From Watersipora subatra (taxonomy: Eukaryota; Bryozoa; Gymnolaemata; Cheilostomatida; Watersiporidae): 64,000 bases of DNA. Where the stretch lies: the NCBI RefSeq assembly GCF_963576615.1, contig NC_088717.1:36471802-36535801 (forward strand). The letters run 5' to 3'. The notes beneath the pieces are model-generated. The model made no database searches and was not told where the DNA came from. It was given only the letters and a program-made list of their open reading frames with translations. Of this stretch, positions 38,801 to 50,800 are shown in pieces. The stretch's first letter is position 1. Each line of letters begins with the position of its first letter. Both the position numbers and the translations under genes were made by a program.

Positions 38801-41800
38801 CAGCACTTGGCTGTTTGTACATTGTTTGATTGTATGATCAGGCCATGGACGAATTGCTATTAAATATTTCCGTTAACTTTTATTTCATTAACATACTAAA
38901 TGAAGTCATCAATAAAATTTAGCATTTTACGAAATGTTTAACAAAAATTTTCTAGGAACTTTAATGGTTAATGAAATATTTAAAGAAGTCTTTAGTAAAA
39001 ATTAATGTGTATTGGTAATCTATTGTGAACTTAAAATTATTCCTTTTAGTGCTATTGCCACTTAACATATACACCTAAGTTACCGTAAAACCTCTTATTG
39101 AACGCCACCTTTATTTGAAGGCCACCTCTATTTGACCACCACCTCTATTTGACCACCACCTCTATTTGACCACCACTTTGACATTCTTTGATCTTTACAA
39201 ACCCATAATAAAAGGTTATCAGTAAAAAAACGTCCACAAAATCGTACTAATAATGATTGTTTACATAAATAAAAATTAGGTGACTCTTTCATTGTTTCTG
39301 TTCATATCGAAATCCGTTCTCCAGCTCCAAAGCTTTTTTTTTCTTTGAAACTTTAAAAGCAGCACCATAAAAATAATTAGTCACTGTATCAGGCTAATAG
39401 TAGTTCCTTGTTTAATTAACATGGTCTTGATACTTCGTATCAAGACCATGTTAATTGTGTTTAAGTGTTTAAGACCGTTTTTCACAGACACTTCCGTGTA
39501 TGTGAAAAACGGTGTAAATTTACGATGGTATATGAAGTACTATTTTTAGGTTGAAAGTTGTGCATAGTTGTGCGTTGCATTTGTGCGAAATGCAAGGCGT
39601 GAAGGTTTTGCTCGGCTAAAAAATTTTTTAGCCACTAATATTTATTAGTTCAGCAGTGCAAAAGAAGAGCTGAGGTCAGACGACATAGTGGAAGGTATTG
39701 GACAGCTAGAAGAAAATGTTCGTTTCATCGAAAGCAACAATCAGAATGCAACTGGCCGAGCAAATGATGCAAATATTTTTGTTTTAAAAATGCTATTTTT
39801 TGTTTCTGCATATATTATAAGTATGGTTCGTTTAGTTTATGTCACTTGTTTTTAAATATGTATTTGTAGCATTTGATAGATTATTATTATATAACTTGTA
39901 AATTTGCAGATTTATAGCATATTATTTGGTAGCATCCTTATAGTTATCTTAACTCGGCTTACAATGGCTTGATGTTCATAACTCTTCTTCTATTGCACAT
40001 AAAAAGCCAGTTTTTGCGGCAACCTGTAGCTAACATATCAATGAATGCAATGCGATTTTGTGCAACATTATTAAAGTTATTATAGTTATATAATAAAATA
40101 TGCCTTCAAGTTTAAAATGCAATAAAAAATTGAAAGCTCTAACAGATTGCACAGCAGGGCACAGGCTATAATATCATCGCAGATTAATTGCAAGCAATAC
40201 ATATCAATTGGTAGAGATATTTCTCGCATTCCCAATGCATATTTATTTAGAGATCTATGAAAAGTTGGAGATAGCTAGCAAATTTATTGCATCAAAAAGG
40301 CTTAATATTGCTCCGCCCGAAGAAGAATACAGAATATAGGTGGCATTCACTTCGCCCGTAAAAGAGTTACCTAAATTGATCCTCCCAAATTTCTGACGAG
40401 CTATTTGAAAAATACAACGCCAGTGTCTATTCGATGTCACCTCTATTAGCATGCCATGTATAGGAAAAGGGTTGAAAATTAGAGCAACATTGCGTTCAAA
40501 TAAAGGTTTTACGGTATTTAGGTGAGTAAACGATCTAATTCGGAGTTATCTTATCTCACAGATTATAATTATAATGGTGGTATTATAAACTACCGCCATT
40601 GAATGACTGCAATATATAGTACATACTGTTGTACTACTATGATGACAAATACTAGATATGATCAGTACATCTGCGTACAGCAAATTTTGGCCATGTTACT
40701 AATTTATCGACATTCTTAGTAATATTTTTTACAGTTCAAAGGAATAGGAGTTTGTGTGTTTTGTACTGTACAAGTTATTGACTACAGATATAGATGGTTT
40801 GTTAATTGATTGAGTCTTGCAGGTAAAATTGGCCCACCTAGCTGTAAGTAATTATTTACCTTTATTTAAGTGAAATGTTTAATTAGAAATATTTAGGAAG
40901 CTTCAAAGGTTGGCTTGCAACAAAATGCAGATTACAGTTATTTGTTGTTAAAAGGTTCACCATGTCTTATTCTGCTGTGTTGTAGGTGCAAAATATGTGG
41001 AAATATGATTACAAGATGTTAAAAGCTCAAAAACGAACAGTTAATCGCTGCCATCACGAAAATGCTGTAGTTTAGAATCTCTTTATTTTGATGACGCTCT
41101 CAAACATTTTGGTTATTGTTTTGACACGTGATGTTACCATGTGAAATTAAAGGCCAATAAAAGGCTAATATAACATTTTTCGTAGCACTAGTTTATGACA
41201 AACTTTTCGGGTTCTACCGAAAAGCCGGTATTAAATATAGATGCCCGCTACTTTACAGTTTTGTTTCGGCTCGGTCTAATCATCTAGTCGTAATCTGATC
41301 ATGTGACCTATACTTCCTGCCAAATGGCGCGAACGATTTCTGCAACATTTTTCGACTATCACAGGTGACCAACAGGCTCTTCATGTTTATCAGAGGATGA
41401 TATACACCCCTTCGAGCTAAGGTTAAAAAATAAAACGATTTTTACGGTAGGTTTTGAGGTATCGGTGCTCAAAGTGACAATATTACAATGATGATGAAAA
41501 AGACCCTTTGCGTCTTTTTCGTCAATAGACGTAGTTTTATTGAATGCGTGAAGTATATTTGTAAAAATATTTCGACGAATGAGGTTGCCTGAAAGTGTAA
41601 ACGGAAGCCATCGTGTTCAACTACGTCCTACTTGTGACATTTTGGAAAGGGATTCCAATCTACAGGGTTTTTGGGATGGCTGCGATTACCTGTTCATTTT
41701 TGAGCTTTTAAGAGCTTGTAATCACATTCCCACATATTTTACACCTACAACACAGCAGCGTAAGACATGAGTTTTTTGATACCAAACAACTGTAATGTGA

Positions 41801-44800
41801 ATTTTGTTGCAAGTCAACCTTTAATTAATTGTTTAATAAAAGTTTTTGATGAGATTGAAATATTAAATGAGATTCTATATGAATTTAATGGCGTGTTTAA
41901 AGGTGAGACACAAAGGGCTTACACACTTCTACACAGTAATAACTTTTCATATGTTATTTTTCTTTTGCTCAAAATCAAATTCTGATTGGTCTCCCCTGGT
42001 CTGCACTTTTGAAATTTTGGTGAAATGTTGTCAACTCTGCATTTTAGAATAGCCTATGCCATACTTTATACATGTGTAGTGAGCAAAAGATTGACAAAAA
42101 TTGAACGTTTTCTTATAGCTCTAAAACAAAAAAATGTTGCATGTGCTCTTTTGTATTATTTAAATCGGTTTGATTGCATAAAATTAAAATGAAATTATAT
42201 TATATTGAAGTATGCACTGTAAACATTATATGGGATGCAAGCACCTAGTGGAGCCCTGGTTTACACTGTCTTGCGCTCAGGTTGGCTGCATTTACAGAGA
42301 GTTCAAATTCCTATCTTCTTTTTAGTTATCCGTCCTTCTGGTTTCCTCTCCTCACTCGATGGAGCTCTGGAGAACATAACTGACTTGTCTGTATCTAGGT
42401 CAAGTCAGCGACTGAGCTGGGGAATCCCGGTACCTAATGATCCAAGCCAGACGGTAATTAACCTATCCTTATTTTCTCATGGTTTCACTGCTGAAGCAAT
42501 ATGTCAGTTCATTTTTTGCGTCTTCAGATTTTGCCAGTTTGCTATTCTCTTGTCATTCTGAGATCAGTCTATGGCCAAATGGCGGTTCTAGATCCGGATC
42601 TTTCTAGCCTTTTTAGTGGATCTTTTAAGTTGGCTGTCAAAATTTTTTGAAATATTTACTGTAAAATTTGGTTTGAAAAGCTTTTTTGTAAATTTTTCTG
42701 GTCATTTATTTGGTCATCAGCTGTAAGCTCGTAAAAGTACCCAATACTAGTCTAGCTAGAAGACTACTTGCTTTGCCTCTACTTACCTATGTGAATCATT
42801 GTTTTCAGAAATGAATTTTGTGAAAAACAATCGTAGAACACGATTTACAAATACTCATCTTCATGAACTTGTAAGAGTTGCTGTAAGTAACAGAAAACCG
42901 TGTTTTAAAAGTATTGTGTACTCAAAGCCTACTCCTCATTTTTCTCACTGATATCAGAGTATCAGACATATTTATTGCAGCACATTCATTTACTGATTTT
43001 TAGTCAAATTATGTATATTAATTTGTTTTCAAATTTTTATTTCATGCTTTGTTTTAAGATATACACAAATAATTGCAAGCTTGTATTTGGTAAAAAAAAA
43101 GAAAAAGGCACATCTTGCGCTGGTTGTGGATCTTTACTTTGTCAGATTTGGCTATAGCGGATCATTGCCCAAATCATTTGACAGTCCTTGGTCTAGAGAA
43201 TCTATTGAAATAATTTATATTCTCATTATTTTCTATACTTTTTACTATTTCTTTTCCTGCATCTGCATGTTATATAAGCATTCACCGTTGTCTCCACCAA
43301 ATGGAAGAAAGCTTTAACATACACCTTTTCTGGTATATCTAATTGTGGCATCCAAAAGCCGAGAAGGCCGTGGCATCCTATAGGCTTGTTTTGGAGGCGT
43401 GACCTCCCAAAGGCGATCTGGCATCCTTAGCTTTAGTTTCAGCAACATAGTCAGGCGTGCGAGTGACACCCGCAAATACGGCACTGCAAATCAGAAGCTT
43501 TAATTCTTTATACAGCTAGTAAGACTAACATACTGTGGACCCCCACCATATGACATTAATTCCGGTGTTGGCAGCGTAAGGCGAAAATGTTGTATATAAG
43601 GGTATAAAAACCCATAGTAATCATCTAATGCAAACACTTTCTGGTAAAAATCATCAAAGTTTTATATAAGTATTGTCCATATTAAACATAAATAACAAAA
43701 TAGTATATTAAACTTTATTAGTAACTATAGTTACCTACAGTAACTTTAGTGCATTTAGTGTTTATGATCTGCAATAAAATGTAACATTACAATATACAGT
43801 ACATATCATATGGAGCTCTTACCCTCAAGACAAAAACGTATAACATAAACTTTGAATTTAATTTAAAGGAATCTATCTTGTTAAACACACTTAAAGCCAA
43901 GTTTTAATATATGTTTTACTAAACTAAAATTTAATTTGGTCATCGTCTTAATCTTTATCACCTGTTTATGGTTTTGTTTTCACCATAACTTACAACAAAT
44001 ATTGCTGAACTGAGAAAGAGCAGGCATTATATCACTTTCAGGCATTGTGGGAAGGGTTTCAGGCATTGTGGGAAGGGTTTCAGGCATTGTGGGAAGGGTT
44101 TCGGCAATTCGCATATTGGCATCTTCATTATTTCGACGTATTTGATACACCAGCTGTCAAATTTGAATTTCAACAGACATTTTTGTTGATGTCAAATGGG
44201 AAAAATGCCATATGGTTAGGACGAAAAACATTGTGTTCCACAACGTAAGGTGAAAAAAAACTGTAAAACAGGGACGTTGGAACCCGGGGTTACATTGCAT
44301 TTAACTAGGGAATAGCTTTCATGCATAACCATGTGAATTCTAAAATACATTTTATGTTGGCAATTCTATATACAAACACACTAAAATGTTTCCATTTTAC
44401 TTGACTTTCAGAAAACACCCCTCTCTTTGTGCAACTTATAGACACATCTATCCCTTCTGGGCACCTGACACGGTGCCCTACTTCCTGTTGGCTTAAAAAA
44501 AACACCTTTTTCATGCTATTTGATCTATTTAAAAAAACATTTTCATCAAAATAAATTTGTTATCCAAAACTTGCTAGTTGGTACATAATTTATGCAAAGT
44601 TATTATTTGACTTATTTTTATTATGAATGTTTGTATATTTCTCTGATAGATCTATGTATGGTTGGATGCTCTAGTCAATTACCTAACCGCCTGTGGCTAC
44701 CCTCGCAACCTCACCAACTGGCCTGTCAGCTGTCACATTGTTGGCAAAGATATTCTCAGGTGCTTTAACCAACTTATCTCTGGAAGGAAGTATCCCTGCA

Positions 44801-47800
44801 TGTAGTTTGTTCCCAATTCAGCCAAATACATACATGCCACAAATATAGGTATATAGATATGTATTGGTGCAGTAGTAAATATACTAATAGTGCCTATGTC
44901 ATGCTTGAGTGCTTGTAGTACCCAGTTTTGTTGAATGACCGAATTCAGAACTTGGTATAAGTTAGGAAGAGAGACATGCTGTTTGTTAATTCCTTAATGG
45001 AACAGCCGGTATAATCAAGCTAAAAGCTGCGTTATTCTTATTCTCTTGTTGAAAGTGATAAATCAAATGCAGTATCTTTGCGTGTTTATTATTATGTATA
45101 ATTAATATTGGATTAGTAAAGTTCCTTGTTCACTGTGTTTCCATGCATTGAATAGGTACGGATTTTTTTGCTGTCAAATTCCCACCCTAGCATTTCATAG
45201 ATTTGGAGTTGCACTATAGTTCTTTTCAAGATGTGCAATGAAAGCAGATGAAAGGGAAGCATTTAACGAAAGCTGAGGATTGGTTTCATTGGTGCTTTGT
45301 TGTGTACCAGCGCTAGCTAACGAACACCTACTATAGCTTCTAATAACTTAGCGCCATAAACCGTATCATAACCCACTTATCTAGAGTTTACAAAATCAAT
45401 ATTGCATAACCCTATTGCAAAGTTGTGCTGTTATTTAATAAAAAGATATTCGACGAGGATGGGATTCGAACCCACGCTCCCAGAGGGAAATGGATTAGCA
45501 GTCCATCGCCTTAACCACTCGGCCACCTCGTCTACTTGGAAGTGTGACAATCAATTAAAATCTTGTTATCTCTTTGCTTACAATGCATTAAATATCCATT
45601 TGCATATCTTACTCATTCATTTGGTAACTTGACAGTTACCTCCCAGCAAGATACAAATCGTTTGTGTAAAAGTTTGCAAGCCTTCAACTGTGTTGGCATC
45701 CTACAGCATGCACACCTGCGATCTCTTAATGTCTCCTTAAGCCACATAGACACTCGACAAACCCTCCAGTATTTCCCTTAGAAATAGATTTTTCTCAATA
45801 TTTATGATTTTTTGATGGTTATTGTATGGCTTAATTTGGAAAAAAATTGGTTTGAAATAAAATCATTGCCAATAAAGTAATAAAAATAGTATATTTAAAT
45901 AGATATGCACTTCTACATGTGTTCAAGTGTTTCAAGGCTATTGGATGGAAGTTTATTTTCATTGTGTAGCTAATATTTTGAAGTAAGATGGGCAAACTTA
46001 GAATAGTTGTAGAGCTTGTTTATTCTATAGCCTTGGTGATTGTTACGTTATTAGATTTCATGCTATCTACTGGCCAGCCTTCCTAATGGCTGCTGACCTT
46101 CCCCTCCCTCGGTCTATCCTCTGCCACTCCCACTGGCTTGTAGATGATAGGAAGATGTCTAAAAGCATCGGCAATGTGGTCGACCCGATGCAGCTACGAG
46201 GTCGCTACACTTCAGATGGTCTTCGATATTTTCTCTTAAGAGAGGGTGTAGCTGGACAAGATGGAAGTGAGTTAAAATAGTTGCATTGGGCTACCTTGAT
46301 TTGATTTTACCACCTGATCTATTTTTTACTAATATCATAAATTCTAGCATATAAGTCGAAGATGTCGTACCAAATTTCAAGCTTGAAAATCTATTCTCGA
46401 CTTATAAGAGTTTTTCATGGCATGAATTCTAGTGAAATTCAACTTTAAAAAAACTATCGCAAAACATAATTACATGATGTGACATATCATGTAACCATCA
46501 TTATCATATCATTAATTTATACGATAGAAAATACTAGTAATCCTACGCAACATGAGATGGATCAAACACCAAGTCCCATTCTTTACCGTTTACATTGTCA
46601 TCGCTAGGATTCTCATCTGGAATAACATGCTATTTTTCAAATTTAATGCTTTTTTCATAGTATCTGCCTACAAGCCCACACTTTGGTAATCCATTTGACA
46701 CATCCAATATTGTCCATCCATAATTTTTTTGTACGTACATGCATCACGATTCCTGACAGAAATCTGTCTTACGACATAGCTTTTCTGTTAAAAAACGTTA
46801 ACTATTATCAAAGGTGACAGTTTCGTTCAATTGGCGAGGCAGGCCAATGCAATGGTGAAGTATTGTTTTTCGTTGCTTGTGATCTTCACTAGAACTGTTG
46901 GCTCTTGTTCTTTTGTTAATTGTTGTACGAATTGCCAAAGACACAAAAAAGTGCAAGTGTTTTTGCTGACGGCCTTTTCAAAGCCATTCCTTCAGCTGCA
47001 CATCGCCTGCCTCTGATGCTTACTGAACTATTAGCGATCGTACGATTTGAGCCAGGGAAGGGGGTCGAATTATGGCAGGTACATGTCAAAATCAGGATTT
47101 TTAGATTAAACTTCAGACCTCGACTTCTATGCTGGAATTTATGTTAGTCCATCCAATTCTGTTTCTATAAAAATGCATCCAGTTGTAAGAGGTCATCCAG
47201 TTGTCAGAATTCATCCAGTTGTAAGAGGTCATTTAATTGTAAGAGGTCATCCAGTTGTAAGAGGTCATCCAGTTGTAAGAGGTCATTCAGTTGTAAGAGG
47301 CCATTTTGTTGTAAAAGGTCGTCCAGTTGTAAGAGATCGTCTAGTTGTAAAAGGTCGGTCCAGTTGTAAGAGGTCATCCAGTTGTAAGAGATCGTCCAGT
47401 TGTAAGAGGTCGTCCAGTTGTAAAAGGTCGCTACAGAACAACATTGATTGTGCCTCATTGGGTCATGAGTGATCTATTCTTAAGTGTTTACCCTCATGAT
47501 TGGTCCATTCTGATGTGTTTACTGAGGATGATTGGTTTATTCTGGTATGTCAGGCCTCTTATTTGGTGTAATCTAGTATGCTCTCTCCTCATTATTGGTC
47601 TATTCTGGTAAGCTCTCCTCTCTGATTAGACTATTCACGTATGCTTACCCGTGATTGGAGTATTCTGGCGTGCTTACCTCTCATGTGTTTGAAAGAAAAT
47701 ATGAGAATTTCTTCATATACATATACTTTTGTATCCGGAGGGAATGGCACTATATCATATTTTTTATGCATCGAAATATATATTTCTCAAAGTTTGCCTG

Positions 47801-50800
47801 TAGATCTGTTTGTCATTCCGGCTATAGCTATTAAAGTCTTGATATTAAAATTCCGTGTTCTGATAGATTTAGACTCACAACGAATGCATCAACAAGTTTG
47901 TTATTCGGACGCTCTACCACTGAGCTAGAACGGCATATTGATCAAAGAAGTTTTCATATACCGCATAACCCATGTGCATGCTAATCATCTTAGCATGGCG
48001 CCCAAGTGTTACGATGCCCCTGTTAAGAAATATTCTTCGTAAGCTTCAATTACTATATCTGTGGTCAAGGCCAATTCTCACGCGGACAATTATATCGTCT
48101 CCATATCAAAGTTTCAAAGTTTTGATGGATAGCTTCTGGTGGGACAGTAACCTTTTTATACACACACACTTCTATGCAAGAATTGTTATTATTAAATCTA
48201 CATATTCAGGATATTTATTTTGTTTTCTCAGTTCGTATTGTAACATAATTGTAACATTACCGAATAATTTTTTATTGTAATCGTAGCAAAACCGACTTAG
48301 TTTAGCTATTACTCGCTAATTATTTCACATTTATATCCAAACCCTTTTATAGTTGTTTTATTTATTTTTAATTTATTTGACCTGCACAAAACATTTTTCT
48401 CATGATATGAAGTTTGAAAGTTACAGTTGTTTGACAAAGTTTGAAAACCTTTACAGTTGTTTTTTATTTTCTCTCTTAATTTATTTCAACTACACAAAAC
48501 ACTTTTCTCATGTAATGTAGTTTGAAAGTTAGAATGGAAAATGTTGTTATATTTTAAATACAAATAAGTTTTCTGTCCAAAGACTTTTTTGTTACCCAGG
48601 CAACGCCGGGTAGTACAGCTAGCACTAAAGTCATTGTAGGTACCTATAGTTACTAAGGTTAACATAGTATTTTGGTACTATTTTTAATGGTGTTAATATT
48701 TTACCAGGAGGTACATGTAATTGCATTAGATAATGACTATAGTTTTCTATACCACTCTATGTACATCTATAGCATACGATATTTTCACATGCCTACACTG
48801 AAATCATATAATTATATACCAAATATTTTTTTATTGTAATTGTAGCGAAATAGACTATATTTAGCCGTTAATCTCTAATGATTTCACATTTACATTTAAA
48901 CACCTTTACATTTATATTTTTCCTTTTAATTTATTACAATGAAACACTTCTTTAAAGTTATGAAATTATAAACTTACAGTTGTTTGAAAACCTTTACAGT
49001 TGTTTTATTTATTTTTAGTTTAGTTGTCCTGCACAAAACCATTTTCTCAGGATATGAAGTTTGAAAGTTACTGTTGTTTGACAAAGTTTCAAAACTTTTA
49101 CAGTTGTTTTTATTTTCTCCCTTCATTTATTTCAACTGCACAAAAAACACTTATCTCATGATATGTAGTTTGAAAGTTCGAATGGCAAAAGTTGTTATAT
49201 GTTAAATACAAATCAATTTTCTGTCCAAAGACTTTTTTATTACCCGGGCAACGCTGGGTAGCACAGTTAGTCTTATTATATAAGTACTCTATCCAGTTTC
49301 ATTCCTTAAATATACCATCTAGTGTTTATAACTACAACACAGCATTCTGGTAATTGTACCATTTCTTAAAAAATGGGCGAAACAACTCCTGTATAACATA
49401 AACCCCCGGGTTAGCATTTCTGAGCAAATAGTAATGAGTAGGGCAAAATTAGGGCAAATTGACCTTATTGTTTTGGGAAATTGACTTTATTGACTTTAAA
49501 TTTAAAATGCATAGTTTTCTAATTAATTAACAAATCGAGCTGTCCAAGTGTAGTTTGAAAACATAACATTAATACATTTAGCTACATATTGGAGGCATTG
49601 CATGCTGCTGGTAAAAACTTTTGCGTTGACTGGTTTGGCTATTCCACTTGTTTCTTGTGCTTGGCAGTTTTCTGATGGCTTTCCACACAAAAATCGTTTA
49701 GAAGACTTTACCACACAACTTCAAAGTTTACGATACAGCTCATTGCCTGGTGTCTTGGTGAACTCAGTAGGAAACTCTCTTATAATCTGAAGAACCTTCC
49801 CATGAGATGATTGCTTAGCTCTTGGCATCTTTGCTAGTGTAAAACTGACTGCATACTAGTCATATAATTGGGCAGCGCATGCAATAAATATCAACCAGTG
49901 ACTTGAGCAGATTTCATAATGCCACGCTGACTCATCCTATACATAAAAAATAAAGCAAAAGGAAAAAAACCCACCCAATTTCTATTAAAGGTTGACTTGC
50001 AACAAAATTCACATTACAGTTATTTGATATGAAAAGATTCACCATGTCTTACTCTGTTGTGTTGTAGGTGCAAAATATGTGGAAAGGTGATTACAAGCTC
50101 ATAAAAGCTCAAAAACGAACAGAAAATCGCAGCCACACGAGACCGCCGTAGTTTGGATTCTCTTTCCAAAACGGCTCAAATGTGATGTAGTTGTGAGAGA
50201 TGGTTTCTGTTTACACTTTCTTGCAACCTTATTCGTCGAAATATTTTCACAAATATACTTCACGCATTCAATAAAACTATGTCTATTGTTCTTACACGTG
50301 TGTTTTATCGTCATCGTAATGCTGTCACTTTTAGCAGTGATATCTTATAACATACCATAAAAATTTGTTTAATTTTTTAGCCTTAGCTTGAAGGGGTACA
50401 TATCATTGTCTGATAATCATGACGAGCCTGTTGGTCACTTGTGATAATTGAAAAGTCCTGCAGAAATTATTTGCTAAGTATTGGGTCCCGTGGTCAGATT
50501 ACGACTTGCCGATTAGACCAGGCCGAAACAAAACTAAAGTAGCGAGCATCTATATTTGATATGGGGTCTTCAGAAAAACCCGCAGTGTTTGTCATAAACT
50601 AGCACTACGATAAGTTTTATATTGAGCTTTGTATTGGCCTTTTAATTCACGTGAAAACATACGTGACAAGACGATAACCAAATTTTGTGGTTACGTCATC
50701 GAAATAAAGAGATTCCAATCTACAGCGGCTTTTCATTTTTGAGCTTTTAAGAGCTTGTAATCACATTTCCACATATTTGGCACTTACAACACAACAGAGT

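Noticed and set aside
47173..47472. 99-codon frame with HPVVRG repeats
   Set aside because: An 18-bp minisatellite with no homology beyond the repeat.
47864..47934. Functional tRNA gene
   Set aside because: The D arm is good, but the acceptor stem does not close and the T arm is degraded; treated as a SINE head or relic.
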